Under the pieces are notes generated by a model that made no database searches, had not been told where the DNA came from, and saw only the letters and a program-made list of their open reading frames with translations. From Pseudomonadota bacterium (lineage in GTDB: Bacteria > Pseudomonadota > Gammaproteobacteria > Xanthomonadales > Xanthomonadaceae), in assembly GCA_018242485.1 (NCBI GenBank), contig JAFEBV010000035.1, positions 1 to 42,837 of the forward strand: a stretch of DNA of 42,837 nucleotides, read 5' to 3'. Positions within the stretch are counted from its first letter, which is position 1; each line of letters opens with the position of its first letter. Both the position numbers and the translations under genes were made by a program. This document shows positions 29,149 through 38,638 of the stretch, piece by piece.

Positions 29149-32100
29149 GGCGGGGCGACTTCCACCGCCGCGGGATCACTCCCGCCATCCGTCCTGCGCG
29201 CGAAGCGGTCGAAGAACAGGTAGATCACCGGGGTGGTGAACAAGGTCAGCACTTGGCTGACGATCATGCCGCCGACGATGGTGATGCCCAGCGGATGCCG
29301 CAGTTCCGAGCCCACGCCGGTGCCGAGCATCAGCGGCAGCGCGCCGAACAGCGCCGCCATCGTGGTCATCAGGATCGGCCGGAAGCGCAGCAGGCAGGCC
29401 TGGCGAATCGCTTCGCGCGGCGGCAGGTGTTCGTTGCGCTCGGCATCCAGCGCGAAGTCCACCATCATGATCGCGTTTTTCTTGACGATGCCGATCAGCA
29501 GGATGATGCCGATGATGGCGACGATGCCCAGATCGTCGCCGGCCACCATCAGCGCCAGCAGCGCACCCACGCCGGCCGACGGCAGCGTCGAAAGAATCGT
29601 GATCGGGTGGATGTAGCTCTCGTAGAGCACGCCCAGCACGATGTACATGGTGGCGATCGCGGCGAGGATCAGCAGCACCGTGCTGGTGAGCGAGGACTGG
29701 AACGCCGCCGCCGCGCCCTGGAAGGAAGTGTCGATGCTGGCCGGCATGCCCAGCGCGGCCTCGGCCTTGCGGATCGCGTCCACCGCCTGCCCCAGCGAGT
29801 AGCCGGGCGCGAGGTTGAACGACACCGTGGTGGCGGGGAACTGGCCGAGGTGGCTGATCAGCAGCGGGGTGGGCTTTTCGATCACCCGCGCCACCGTGCT
29901 CAACGGCACCTGTCCGTTGGCGACCGCGGATTGACTGCTGCCGCTGGTCACCCCCGGGGTGGCGCCCTGCGGCGTGCCGCCGCCGGGCTGCGAACCGCCC
30001 GGCGAGTTCACCGAGCCCTGCGGCGTCTGCGCGACCGAATTGGCATTGCTCAGGCCGGGCACGTACAGATCGGCCAGCGCCTTCGGCCCCTGCTTGAACT
30101 GCGGCTGCACTTCCAGCACCACGCGGTACTGGTTGGCCTCGGTGAAGATGGTCGAAACCAGTCGCTGGCCGAAGGCGTCGTAGAGGATGTTGTCGATCCC
30201 CGCCGGGGTGATGCCCAGCCGCCCGGCGCTGTCGCGATCGATGTCCAGATACGCTTGCAGGCCCTGCGTCTGCAGGTCGGAAGCGACATCGGCCAGTTGC
30301 GGTTGCTGGCGCAGTTTGTCGACCAGTTTCGGCACCCATGTATTGAGGTCGTCGAGGTTGGGCGAACCGAGGGTGAACTGGTACTGCGTGCGGCTGACCC
30401 GATCCTCGATGGTCAGGTCCTGCACCGGTTGCAGGTAGAGCGCGATGCCCGGCAGCTTCGCGGCTGCGTCCTGCAGGCGGCGCATCACCGTCTGCGCGTC
30501 GTCGCGGCTGCCATGCGGCTTGAGGTTGATCAGGAAGCGGCCACTGTTGAGGGTGGCATTGGCCCCGTCCACGCCGATGAACGAGGACAGACTCGCCACG
30601 TCCGGATCCTGCAGGATCAACGCGCCCAGTTGGTTCTGCCGCTGCGCCATCGCCGGGAAGGAGATCGACTGCGAGCTTTCCGAGATGCCCTGCAGCACGC
30701 CGGTGTCCTGCACCGGGAAGAAGCCCTTGGGGATGAGCGCGTACAGCAGCACGGTCAGCGCCAGCGTGGCGAGGGCGACGATCAGGGTCGCGCCCTGCCG
30801 GTCGAGCACCCAGTCGAGCATGCGCCCGTAGCGCTCGATCACCGCATCGATGAAGGCGTGGCTGCGGCGCGCGAAGGCGCTTTCTTCCTCGGGTTTCACC
30901 TGCCGCAGGATCTTCGCGCACAGCATCGGCACCAGCGTCAGAGAGACGACGGCGGAGATCACGATGGTCACCGCCAGGGTGATCGCGAACTCGCGGAACA
31001 GCCGCCCGACCACGTCGCCCATGAACAGCAGCGGGATCAGCACCGCCAGCAGCGAGACGGTCAGAGAGATGATGGTGAAGCCGATCTGTTTGGAGCCCTT
31101 CAGCGCGGCCTGCAACGGCGACTCGCCTTCCTCGATGTAGCGCGAGACGTTCTCGATCATCACGATCGCATCGTCCACCACGAAGCCGGTGGAGATGGTC
31201 AGCGCCATCATGGTCAGGTTGTTGAGCGAAAAACCGGCCAGGTACATCACCCCGAACGTGCCCACCAGCGACAGCGGCACCGAGAAGCTGGGGATGATCG
31301 TCGCCGGCAGGTTGCGCAGGAACAGGAAGATCACCAGCACCACCAGCGCCACCGCCAGCAGCAGCTCGAACTGCACGTCGTGCACCGAGGCGCGCACGGT
31401 CACCGTGCGGTCGGTGAGCACGGCCACGTCGACGCTGCTCGGCAACGAGGTGGTCAGGCTCGGCAGCAGTTGCTTCACCCGATCGACCACGTCGATCACG
31501 TTGGCGTCGGGCTGGCGCTGGATGTTGAGGATCACCGCCGGCGTGGTGTCCTTCCACGCCGCCAGTTGCGAGTTCTCGGCGCCGTCCACCACCGTCGCCA
31601 CATCCGACAGCCGCACCGGCGCACCGTTGCGGTAGGCGATGATGATGTCGCGGTAATCGGCGGCCGAGGCGAGCTGGTCGTTGGCGCCGATGGTGTAGCT
31701 GCGGGTGGGGCCGTCGAAGCTGCCCTTGGCGGCGTTGACGTTGGCGCTGCCGATGGCGTTGCGCAGATCCTCCAGACTCATGCCGTAAGCGGCCAGCGCG
31801 GTGGGGTTGGCCTGCACGCGCACCGCCGGGCGCTGCCCGCCGGAGAGGGTGACCAGACCCACGCCGTCGATCTGCGAGATCTTCTGCGCCAGCCGGGTGT
31901 CGGCCAGATCCTCCACCTGCGGCAGCGGCATGGTCTTGGAGGTCAACGCCAAGGTGAGGATCGGCGCGTCGGCGGGATTGACTTTGCTGTAGATCGGCGG
32001 CTGCGGCAGGTCGGCGGGCAGGAACGATCCGGAGGCGTTGATCGCCGCCTGCACTTCCTGCTCGGCCACGTCCATCGACAGATCGAGGCTGAATTGCAGC

Positions 32101-32375
32101 GTCACCACCGACGCGCCCGCCGAGCTGGTCGAGGACATCTGGTTCAGCCCCGGCATCTGCCCGAACTGCCGCTCCAGCGGCGCGGTCACCGACGAGGTCA
32201 TCACCTCCGGACTGGCGCCTGGATACAAGGTGGTGATCTGGATCGTCGGGTAATCCACTTCCGGCAACGCCGACAGCGGCAGGAAGCGATAGGCGAGAAA
32301 ACCCACCAGCAGGATCGCCGCCATCAGCAGCGAAGTCGCCACCGGGCGCAGGATGAACAGGCGCGAGGGATTCAT
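29145..32375 (-). CDS. mdtB: RND efflux transporter, MdtB type, with an extra periplasmic loop
   Basis: This is the second RND pump subunit, 1076 residues, and the partner of MdtC. The TM4 pair is [15 protein letters not shown], and the C-terminal half has [18 protein letters not shown]. The start [17 protein letters not shown] is typical of MdtB. Compared with MdtC here, a Gly/Pro/Ser/Gln-rich segment is inserted at about residues 774-818, between LADLYVPG and [11 protein letters not shown]. In the AcrB fold that falls in the second-half periplasmic domain. Its stop overlaps the mdtC start (ATGA). It is separated from mdtA by 252 bases holding a palindromic repeat. Confidence 0.95.
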   Translation of the reverse strand: MNPSRLFILRPVATSLLMAAILLVGFLAYRFLPLSALPEVDYPTIQITTLYPGASPEVMTSSVTAPLERQFGQMPGLNQMSSTSSAGASVVTLQFSLDLSMDVAEQEVQAAINASGSFLPADLPQPPIYSKVNPADAPILTLALTSKTMPLPQVEDLADTRLAQKISQIDGVGLVTLSGGQRPAVRVQANPTALAAYGMSLEDLRNAIGSANVNAAKGSFDGPTRSYTIGANDQLASAADYRDIIIAYRNGAPVRLSDVATVVDGAENSQLAAWKDTTPAVILNIQRQPDANVIDVVDRVKQLLPSLTTSLPSSVDVAVLTDRTVTVRASVHDVQFELLLAVALVVLVIFLFLRNLPATIIPSFSVPLSLVGTFGVMYLAGFSLNNLTMMALTISTGFVVDDAIVMIENVSRYIEEGESPLQAALKGSKQIGFTIISLTVSLLAVLIPLLFMGDVVGRLFREFAITLAVTIVISAVVSLTLVPMLCAKILRQVKPEEESAFARRSHAFIDAVIERYGRMLDWVLDRQGATLIVALATLALTVLLYALIPKGFFPVQDTGVLQGISESSQSISFPAMAQRQNQLGALILQDPDVASLSSFIGVDGANATLNSGRFLINLKPHGSRDDAQTVMRRLQDAAAKLPGIALYLQPVQDLTIEDRVSRTQYQFTLGSPNLDDLNTWVPKLVDKLRQQPQLADVASDLQTQGLQAYLDIDRDSAGRLGITPAGIDNILYDAFGQRLVSTIFTEANQYRVVLEVQPQFKQGPKALADLYVPGLSNANSVAQTPQGSVNSPGGSQPGGGTPQGATPGVTSGSSQSAVANGQVPLSTVARVIEKPTPLLISHLGQFPATTVSFNLAPGYSLGQAVDAIRKAEAALGMPASIDTSFQGAAAAFQSSLTSTVLLILAAIATMYIVLGVLYESYIHPITILSTLPSAGVGALLALMVAGDDLGIVAIIGIILLIGIVKKNAIMMVDFALDAERNEHLPPREAIRQACLLRFRPILMTTMAALFGALPLMLGTGVGSELRHPLGITIVGGMIVSQVLTLFTTPVIYLFFDRFARRTDGGSDPAAVEVAPP

Positions 32376-32627
32376 GGCATCGGATAACCGTCGCGCATCG
32401 ACACCACCCTACCCTCAGACGTTGCAGGAGATGGTGATTTTCCCTTCCCCCTCCGGGGGAAGGTGCCCGCAGGGCGGATGAGGGCAGAACCCGTGGCGAC
32501 AACGGTTGCTTCGAGAGGAGTGCGCTTCCACGCAACTGGGCGTTTGTGAAATACGACCGATGGCAAAGGCCATGGAATGCCATGGACTACAACCTGCATC
32601 TCCTTGCACCGTGCTGGCGACATGGCA
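32376..32627. other. Intergenic region between mdtA and mdtB
   Basis: This 252-base gap is unusual inside an efflux operon whose other junctions overlap by four bases. It holds one dispersed palindromic repeat (32442-32483). An open frame on the minus strand (32372-32818) runs across it and into the end of mdtA, but it has no recognisable domain. Confidence 0.5.
32442..32483. repeat. Dispersed palindromic repeat between mdtA and mdtB
   Basis: CCCTTCCCCCTCCGGGGGAAGG is a near-perfect hairpin (given here as arms CCTTCCCCC and GGGGGAAGG with a TCC-type centre). It is followed by TGCCCGCAGGGCGGATGAGGG. This is the same family as 14104-14149, in opposite orientation. Confidence 0.7.
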
Positions 32628-34028
32628 TCAATTGCCATGCGCCCCACTCGCAGCAGGGCTGCCACCATCGCTTGATCCAGATCCCTTGCGATGCCGCCAG
32701 CCACCCTCGCGTGCGCCCGGGCTGCCATCGCCTCGCCGCGAGCCATGTCCCTTTCCACCGCCCGCATCGGAGTCGGGGCTGGGCAGGGTATCAGCCAGAT
32801 TCGACGCCACCGCGCCACCGGCGAGCTTGGGCACCGTCACCGGGCTGCCCTCGCGCAGGCGATCGCTGCCGTCGGTGACCACGCGCTCGCCGGGCTTGAG
32901 GCCCTCGGTCACCTGCACGGTGTCGCCTTCGGTCACGCCAGTCTTGACCGTGCGCACCGCGACCGTGTCGTCGTCGCCGATCACGTACACGAACAGGCCG
33001 GACGAGCCGCGTTGCAGGGCCGATGCCGGGATCAGGGTCGCCCCGTGCAGGGTGTCGAGCATCAGCCGCACGTTGACGAACTGGTTGGGGAACAGCGCCT
33101 CGTCGTCGTTGCCGAACTCGGCCTTGACCTTCACCGTGCCGGTGCTGGTATCGATCTGGTTGTCGAGGCTGGCCAGCGTGCCGCTGGACAGATGGGTCTT
33201 GCCGGCGCGATCCCACGCCTCCACCGCCAGCGTCGCGCCTGCATGCAGCTTGGCGCGCAGCGCCGGCAGGTTGTCCTCGGGAATGGTGAACAGCACGTCC
33301 ATCGGCTGCATGCGGGTGATGACCGCGACCGCGCTGCCGCTGCCGAGATTGTTGCCCGGATCGATCTGGCGCAGACCGACGCGACCGCCGACCGGCGCGA
33401 CGATTTTCGTGTAGCCCAGATTGACCTTGGCAACGTCGAGCGCGCCCTTGTCGGCCTCGATCGCACCCTCGTACTGATGCACCAGCGCGGTTTGCGTGTC
33501 GAGTTGCTGGCGCGAGGTCGAGTCCTGCTTGAACAGGGTCTGGTAGCGGGTCAGATCGAGTTTGGCATTGGTCAGTTGCGCCTGATCGCGAGCGAGATTG
33601 CCCTGCGCCTGTGCGAGGGCGGCCTGATAGGTGCGCGGGTCGATCTGCGCCAGCAATGCGCCCTGCTCCACGTGTTGCCCTTCGCGGAAGGCGACCTCCT
33701 GCAACTGCCCGGACACCTGTGCGCTCACCGTCACCGTGCGCAGCGGGGTCACCGTGCCCAGACCATTGAGGACGACATGGATGTCGCCGCTGACCGCCTG
33801 GGCCGCACCGACCGGGGTCGCCATGCGCCCACCCGGCCCGCCGCGCCCCGGTGGCGCTCCATGCCCACCGCGCGGACCGCCGAAACGGCTGGCCTGCGAG
33901 GCGGCAGTGTCACTGGCGAGGTAGTGGCCACCCCAGCCGATGAGCCCGGCGACCACCACGATCGCCAGCACGATCGGCCAACGACGACGGCGTGCAGGGG
34001 GCGAGGGTTTGCCTTGAGATGTGTTCAT
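32628..34028 (-). CDS. mdtA: RND periplasmic adaptor, MdtA type
   Basis: This membrane-fusion protein links the MdtBC pump to the outer-membrane channel. From [10 protein letters not shown] it has 466 residues. It shows a basic N-terminus and membrane anchor (about 18-36), a Gly-rich linker ([18 protein letters not shown], about 50-67), lipoyl/barrel-sandwich halves ([20 protein letters not shown] and [18 protein letters not shown]), an alpha-hairpin between them, then beta-barrel and membrane-proximal domains ([12 protein letters not shown]). The last 45 or so residues are Gly/Ser-rich and weakly biased in third-codon-position GC, unlike the rest of the gene. It is divergent from the tandem-GAF kinase gene. 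It lies 252 bases upstream of mdtB on the minus strand. Confidence 0.94.
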   Translation of the reverse strand: MNTSQGKPSPPARRRRWPIVLAIVVVAGLIGWGGHYLASDTAASQASRFGGPRGGHGAPPGRGGPGGRMATPVGAAQAVSGDIHVVLNGLGTVTPLRTVTVSAQVSGQLQEVAFREGQHVEQGALLAQIDPRTYQAALAQAQGNLARDQAQLTNAKLDLTRYQTLFKQDSTSRQQLDTQTALVHQYEGAIEADKGALDVAKVNLGYTKIVAPVGGRVGLRQIDPGNNLGSGSAVAVITRMQPMDVLFTIPEDNLPALRAKLHAGATLAVEAWDRAGKTHLSSGTLASLDNQIDTSTGTVKVKAEFGNDDEALFPNQFVNVRLMLDTLHGATLIPASALQRGSSGLFVYVIGDDDTVAVRTVKTGVTEGDTVQVTEGLKPGERVVTDGSDRLREGSPVTVPKLAGGAVASNLADTLPSPDSDAGGGKGHGSRRGDGSPGAREGGWRHRKGSGSSDGGSPAASGAHGN

Positions 34029-34303
34029 CGAAACCTGCGTAAGAAACGATTGCCGAGGCATTGCGAGGCGCGCACGATGCCTGCTTGCGACCCTTCGGGA
34101 GCTGGTACAACGCACGTGAACCGCCGCAGTTGACCACATCGCAGCATGAATGAACATCGCGCGCCGTGAGATAGTCGCCACGGCAAAAGCCGCATCGCCA
34201 CGCGCATCCCACCCCGTGCGGCTGCTTGTATGGTATGCACGCATTGCGCAACGTCCGCGACATCGTTGGTACTCCAATCACAAGCGTCAGGAAGACCGAT
34301 CGC
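34029..34303. other. Divergent regulatory region between mdtA and the kinase gene
   Basis: This 275-base region lies between the starts of mdtA (minus) and the histidine kinase (plus). It must carry the promoters of both. No perfect operator palindrome and no convincing -35/-10 pair was found by eye. An AGGAAG ribosome-binding site precedes the kinase ATG. Confidence 0.5.
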
Positions 34304-36265
34304 ATGGATCACCCCTCCCCATCGCAATCGCGGATCGAACGCCTGGAAGCGGTGCAGGCGATGCTGCTGCACGTCGGTCGCCTGTCTTGCGGCACCGGCG
34401 ATCTGGAGATGTTTCTCAAGGCCGTGCATGCGGCGGTGGCGAAAATCCTGTACGCGGCCAATTTCTACGTCGCCCTGTACGATCCGCGCGACGCCAGCCT
34501 GCGCTTTGCCTACTTCGTGGACGAGGTCGATCCGCCGGAGGATCCGCAGCAGCGCTATCCGCTGCGCGATCCCGACCAATCGGCCACGGCGTGGGTGATC
34601 CTCAAAGGCGAACCGCTGACCCTCAAGGGCTCCGACTTCGCCGACCCGCACTGGCACGAACACGCCGCGACGTGGCGCACCGGCACCGCCGCCGCGCACT
34701 GGATCGGCATGCCGCTGCGCCGCTCCGACGGTCATGTTCTCGGTGCGCTGGTGATCCAGAGCTACCGCCCCGAGCGCATCTACAGCGATGAGGACATCGC
34801 CCTGTTCGGGCAGATCGCCGACCACATCGCCACCATGCTCGAGCGCCTGACCGCCACCCAGCGGCTGGAGGAAGCCATCGCCGAGCGCACCCGCCAGCTC
34901 GAGCACGAGGTGGCCGAGCGGCGCAAGGCGGAGGAACTCCAGCGCGGCCTGTACGAGATCGCCGCGCTGTCGGCCACCGACGCCAGCATCAAGCAGGTGT
35001 ACCGCGCCGTGCACGACGTCACCGCACGGCTGATGTACGCGCACAACTTCTTCGTCATGCTGCACCACGAGACCACTGGCGAATTCAGCCTGCCGTACTT
35101 CGCCGACGAGTACGAGGCGCCACTCCCGCCGGATCGGCGCTTTCCCATCTGGCGCGGCCTGACCTCCTACGTGGTGCGCACGCGGCAACCGCAGCGGGTC
35201 GATCCCGAGCGCCGCGCGGCGCTGGTCACGGCCGGCGAAATCCAGGAAGCCAAGGGCCATCTCGGCATATCCACGTGGATGGGCGCGCCGATGATCGTGG
35301 CCGATCGCGTGTACGGGGTGATCGTGGTGCAAAGCTACGATCCCGCGATCCGCCACTGCGAGGCCGACCTCGACCTGCTCGCCTACATGGCCACCCACGT
35401 AGCCGGCGCGCTGTCGCGGCGCGAAGCCGCCGAACAGCTCGCGCGCCGCAACGAGGATCTCACCGGCACCCTCCACCAGTTGCGCAGCGCGCAGGACGAA
35501 CTGGTGAGGCAGGAGAAGATGGCCTCGCTCGGCGGGTTGGTCGCCGGCATCGCCCACGAGATCAACACCCCGCTGGGAATCTGCGTGACCGCAACCTCGC
35601 ACGTCGAGGAGGAACTGCACCTGTGGCATCGCTGGCAGGACGAGGGTTCGTTCGACGAGGCGCACTTGCGCGAGATGCTCGAAGAGCTCGACCTCACCGT
35701 GCATGTGCTCAACAGCAACATCCGTCGCGGCGCAGAGCTGGTGCGCTCGTTCAAGCAGATCGCGGTGGACCAGTCCTCGGGGCAGCGCCGCGAGTTCGAC
35801 CTGGCCGCCTACATCGACGAGATCGTCATCTCGCTCAAGCCCAAGCTCAAGCGCGCACCGTGCAAGGTGGTCGTCGAATGCCCGCCCGGCATCGCCATGA
35901 ACACCTTCCCGGGCGCGCTCTCGCAGACCCTCACCAACCTCGTGATGAACGCGATCGTGCATGCCTTCCCGGGGCGCGAGGACGGCACGGTAACCATCCA
36001 GGCGCAGGCCGAGGGTGCGGATGTCGCGTTGAGCGTGAGCGACGACGGCATCGGCATGGACAGCGCCGATCTCAAGCGCTATTTCGACCCGTTCTTCACC
36101 ACCAAACGCGGCAGCGGCGGCACCGGCCTGGGCGCGAACATCGTGTTCAATCAGGTGACCAACGTGCTCGGCGGCACCATCCGCGCCAGCAGCGCGCCGG
36201 GTACCGGATTGCAGGTGTGGATGCGCCTGCCGCGCACCCGTGGCGAGTTGTCGCCTGCAGGCTGA
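34304..36265 (+). CDS. Orphan sensor histidine kinase with two GAF domains
   Basis: This 653-residue protein is predicted to be cytoplasmic, with no membrane helix seen. Two related GAF sensor domains occupy about residues 30-185 and 215-370. They share the pattern of a YA-NF-V strand, a FADE/FVDE loop and a GVIVVQSY/GALVIQSY strand. A coiled coil (about 186-212) joins them, and another (about 372-405) leads to the kinase. The phospho-acceptor is His418 in GIAHEINTPLG. The ATPase domain has the N box (NLVMNAIVHAF, about 545-555), DDGIGM and the GTGLG glycine loop. The ATG at 34304 has AGGAAG at a suitable distance. No response regulator gene lies in the window. It is divergent from mdtA, so a role in efflux control is possible but unproven. 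Confidence 0.9.
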   Translation: MDHPSPSQSRIERLEAVQAMLLHVGRLSCGTGDLEMFLKAVHAAVAKILYAANFYVALYDPRDASLRFAYFVDEVDPPEDPQQRYPLRDPDQSATAWVILKGEPLTLKGSDFADPHWHEHAATWRTGTAAAHWIGMPLRRSDGHVLGALVIQSYRPERIYSDEDIALFGQIADHIATMLERLTATQRLEEAIAERTRQLEHEVAERRKAEELQRGLYEIAALSATDASIKQVYRAVHDVTARLMYAHNFFVMLHHETTGEFSLPYFADEYEAPLPPDRRFPIWRGLTSYVVRTRQPQRVDPERRAALVTAGEIQEAKGHLGISTWMGAPMIVADRVYGVIVVQSYDPAIRHCEADLDLLAYMATHVAGALSRREAAEQLARRNEDLTGTLHQLRSAQDELVRQEKMASLGGLVAGIAHEINTPLGICVTATSHVEEELHLWHRWQDEGSFDEAHLREMLEELDLTVHVLNSNIRRGAELVRSFKQIAVDQSSGQRREFDLAAYIDEIVISLKPKLKRAPCKVVVECPPGIAMNTFPGALSQTLTNLVMNAIVHAFPGREDGTVTIQAQAEGADVALSVSDDGIGMDSADLKRYFDPFFTTKRGSGGTGLGANIVFNQVTNVLGGTIRASSAPGTGLQVWMRLPRTRGELSPAG

Positions 36266-36300
36266 GCGGTGCCGCCGCTGCCACGCCTGGGCGGCAGCAA

Positions 36301-36384
36301 CGGCGATGTCTCACGCGGGTAGCACGAATGCCTCGCAACCATCGCCTCGCGCGCTGCGGACGACATCGCCGCAGGCTACCCGCG
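36301..36384. repeat. Interlocked inverted repeats A-B-A'-B' between convergent genes
   Basis: CGGCGATGTC (36301-36310, A) is perfectly complementary to GACATCGCCG (36362-36371, A'). CGCGGGTAGC (36314-36323, B) is perfectly complementary to GCTACCCGCG (36375-36384, B'). A and B, and A' and B', are each separated by three bases. The order A-B-A'-B' means the two pairings cannot both form as nested hairpins: they would make a pseudoknot or two exclusive folds. The element lies between the stops of the kinase gene and purK. Confidence 0.8.
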
Positions 36385-36407
36385 CTTGCGAATATCCTGC
36401 GCTCGGC

Positions 36408-37661
36408 TCATGTCCTTCCGCATCCGGCAAGCCGGGCGATGACCGGATCGACCTGACGGCGACGACCCAGCGCATCGCCCACCCTCCGCAGCGCATCCGC
36501 CAGTGCGCTCGGCGTGTCGGCGCGCAGCGTGGCATGGCCAACCTTGCGCCCTGCCCGCGGCGATTTGCCGTAGTCGTGCCAATGGCCGCACGGATCGGCA
36601 AGCACGGCAACCGCGTCGGGCAGCTCGCCGATCCAGTTGAGCATGCAGGCGTGGCCGACCATCCGCGTGCTGCCCAGCGGCAGGCCGAGCACGGCGCGCA
36701 GGTGGTTCTCGAACTGCGAAGTCTCGGCGCCCTCGATCGTCCAGTGGCCGGAGTTGTGCACGCGCGGGGCCATCTCGTTGGCCAGCAATTGCCCGTCGGC
36801 AACAAACAGTTCCAGTGCGAACACGCCGACGTAGTCCAGCGCCTGCGCGACCGCGCGCGCATGCGCGACTGCTTTTTCGGCAAGCTGCGCATCCACCACC
36901 GCCGGGGCGAGACTGGCGGCGAGGATGCCGTGATCGTGCCAATTTTCGGTCAACGGCCAGGCGCGGAACTCGCCCTCGCGCGAGCGCACCGCGACCACCG
37001 AGACCTCGCGCTGGAAAGGCACGAAAGCTTCGAGGATCAAACCCACGGTGCCGACCTGCGCGCCCAGCGCCTCCCATGCGGCATCCGCATCGGCTTTCCC
37101 GAGTACGGAGCGCTCCTGCGCTCCGCCCAGCGGGCCAGATTCGCCGTTCGCTCCGGCATCCTGCCTCCGCAGTCCCGAGTCCCGAGTCCCGAGTCCCGCC
37201 GTAATGCGGAACTGCCCCTTGCCGTCGTAGCCCAGCCGTCGCGTCTTGAGGATGCACGGCGTGCCGATGCGGGCGATCGCCGCGTCGAGGTCGGCACGGC
37301 TGGCGATGTCGGCGAACGCCGGCACCGGAATGCCCAGTTCGCGGAACAGCGACTTCTCGGCCAATCGGTCTTGCGCGGTCGCCAACGCACGCGGATTGGG
37401 AAACACCGGCACGCGCTCGGTGAGCCAGCGCGCGCTGGCTGCCGGCACGTTCTCGAAATCGAAGGTTGCCACGTCCACCCGTTCGGCGAATTGCGCGAGC
37501 GCGGCGTGGTCGGTGTAATCGGCATGCAGCATCGGCGCGAACTGCCCGGCGCAAGCATCGGCCGCACTGTCGAGGACGAGCAGGCGCAGACCCAGCGGCG
37601 CGGCCGCGAGCGCCAGCATGCGTGCGAGCTGGCCGCCGCCGAGGATGCCGATGGTGCTCAT
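36408..37661 (-). CDS. purK: N5-carboxyaminoimidazole ribonucleotide synthase with a repeat-derived insertion
   Basis: PurK is the ATP-grasp enzyme that carboxylates AIR to N5-CAIR in purine synthesis. The N-terminal [13 protein letters not shown], the ATP-grasp motif [14 protein letters not shown] (about 137-150) and the active-site region [17 protein letters not shown] are present. The protein has 417 residues, longer than E. coli PurK (355). Part of the excess is a 36-residue stretch at about 154-189, after KGQFRI and before [10 protein letters not shown]. It is encoded by a heptamer repeat plus a palindrome and keeps the frame. The ATG overlaps the purE stop (ATGA). The rest of the ORF looks intact, so the enzyme is probably functional. 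Confidence 0.93.
   Translation of the reverse strand: MSTIGILGGGQLARMLALAAAPLGLRLLVLDSAADACAGQFAPMLHADYTDHAALAQFAERVDVATFDFENVPAASARWLTERVPVFPNPRALATAQDRLAEKSLFRELGIPVPAFADIASRADLDAAIARIGTPCILKTRRLGYDGKGQFRITAGLGTRDSGLRRQDAGANGESGPLGGAQERSVLGKADADAAWEALGAQVGTVGLILEAFVPFQREVSVVAVRSREGEFRAWPLTENWHDHGILAASLAPAVVDAQLAEKAVAHARAVAQALDYVGVFALELFVADGQLLANEMAPRVHNSGHWTIEGAETSQFENHLRAVLGLPLGSTRMVGHACMLNWIGELPDAVAVLADPCGHWHDYGKSPRAGRKVGHATLRADTPSALADALRRVGDALGRRRQVDPVIARLAGCGRT
37095..37202 (-). repeat. In-frame repeat insertion inside purK (heptamer array plus palindrome)
   Basis: This 108-base stretch (limits estimated from where PurK homology resumes) interrupts the ATP-grasp domain. It holds 3.9 copies of the heptamer GTCCCGA (37172-37198). 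It also holds a perfect hairpin GGAGCGC-TCCT-GCGCTCC (37107-37124). Being a multiple of three it leaves purK open and adds about 36 residues rich in Gly, Arg, Ser and Gln. Confidence 0.8.
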
Positions 37662-38191
37662 CGCGACGTCGCGCCCGGGCTCACAACCGGCAGGCGCGGA
37701 TCGGAGTCGTCGAGCACCTCGCGGGTCTGTTTGGCGCGGAAGGCATCCAGCGCCGCGCGCACCGCCGCGTCCTCGTGCGCGAGCAGGGCGGCAGCGAACA
37801 ACGCCGCATTGGCGGCACCGGCCACACCGATGGCGAAGGTCGCCACCGGGATGCCGGCGGGCATCTGCACGATCGACAGCAACGAATCCAGCCCGCTCAG
37901 CGCCTTGGACTGCACCGGCACACCCAGCACCGGCACGGCGGTCTTGGCGGCGAGCATGCCCGGCAGGTGGGCGGCGCCACCGGCCCCGGCGATGATCGCG
38001 CGCAGGCCGCGCGCGGCCGCTTCCTGCGCGTAGGCGAACAACAGATCCGGGGTGCGGTGCGCCGACACCACACGCACCTCGTGGGTGATGCCCAGCGCAT
38101 CCAGCCGCGCGCTGGCGTGTTGCATCGTGTCCCAGTCGGAACGCGATCCCATGACGATACCCACGCGCGGCGAAGTGATGGACGGGTTCAT
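37658..38191 (-). CDS. purE: N5-carboxyaminoimidazole ribonucleotide mutase
   Basis: PurE moves the carboxyl group of N5-CAIR to give CAIR, the step after PurK. It has 177 residues from [10 protein letters not shown]. Conserved features are [21 protein letters not shown] with the catalytic His, [11 protein letters not shown] and [30 protein letters not shown] lies about ten bases before the ATG. The stop overlaps the purK start by four bases, the standard purEK coupling. It is divergent from the Trm112-like gene, with a TTGACA on the minus strand (38236-38231) that could be a -35 element. Confidence 0.97.
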   Translation of the reverse strand: MNPSITSPRVGIVMGSRSDWDTMQHASARLDALGITHEVRVVSAHRTPDLLFAYAQEAAARGLRAIIAGAGGAAHLPGMLAAKTAVPVLGVPVQSKALSGLDSLLSIVQMPAGIPVATFAIGVAGAANAALFAAALLAHEDAAVRAALDAFRAKQTREVLDDSDPRLPVVSPGATSR

Positions 38192-38229
38192 AGGGTCATG
38201 GCTCCACGCATCGAAATGTGAAATTTTTG

Positions 38230-38258
38230 TTGTCAATGCCCGTCCAGCAATGGAAAAT
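38230..38258 (+). promoter_or_regulatory. Candidate sigma-70 promoter of the Trm112-like gene
   Basis: TTGTCA (38230-38235) is followed after 17 bases by GAAAAT (38253-38258). The -35 matches five of six consensus bases and the -10 four of six, 44 bases before the ATG. The -35 overlaps a perfect TTGACA on the opposite strand facing purE, so the divergent promoters may share this site. Prediction by eye only. Confidence 0.35.
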
Positions 38259-38302
38259 CCGTTGTCTACCCTGTCAGGCGCGCTTTGCCAAAGTGAGGTT
38301 CG

Positions 38303-38569
38303 ATGGATCGCCGACTGCTCGACATCCTGTGTTGCCCCAGCACCCGCCAGCCGTTGGCGATGCTGCAATCGCTCGAACTCGAAGCGATCAACCACGCCGT
38401 CGGAAGCGGCAGTCTGCGGCGAGCCGATGGCAGTGCGCAAGCCGAACCGCTGCGCGAGGGGTTGCTCACCCGCGATCGCACGCTGATCTATCGCATCGAC
38501 GACGGCATCCCGGTACTGCTCGCGGACGAATCGATTTCCTCAGCGCAGATCACAGATTTTCCCGCATGA
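38303..38569 (+). CDS. Trm112/UPF0434-like small protein
   Basis: This 88-residue protein starts [18 protein letters not shown] and ends with a [18 protein letters not shown] strand, the pattern of the UPF0434/Trm112 family of small zinc-ribbon-like proteins. In typical members the start reads CPxCKxPL. Here the second cysteine is replaced (CCPSTRQPL), so the metal site seems lost. The ATG is preceded by GTGAGG. Role unknown in bacteria; eukaryotic and archaeal Trm112 activates methyltransferases. It lies 69 bases before the DUF1631 gene, in the same direction. Confidence 0.82.
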   Translation: MDRRLLDILCCPSTRQPLAMLQSLELEAINHAVGSGSLRRADGSAQAEPLREGLLTRDRTLIYRIDDGIPVLLADESISSAQITDFPA

Positions 38570-38638
38570 GCCGCCTACGCTGCGCGCATCACGGTGGCGT
38601 GTTTTCGCCATGACCGCGTCGATCCTTCAGGCCAGCCC

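Noticed and set aside
26032..32387. Two plus-strand open frames of over 1000 codons opposite mdtB and mdtC
   Set aside because: They are antisense mirrors of the RND genes, with His/Arg/Gln-rich products and no recognisable motif. Long mirror frames are expected opposite long GC-rich genes.
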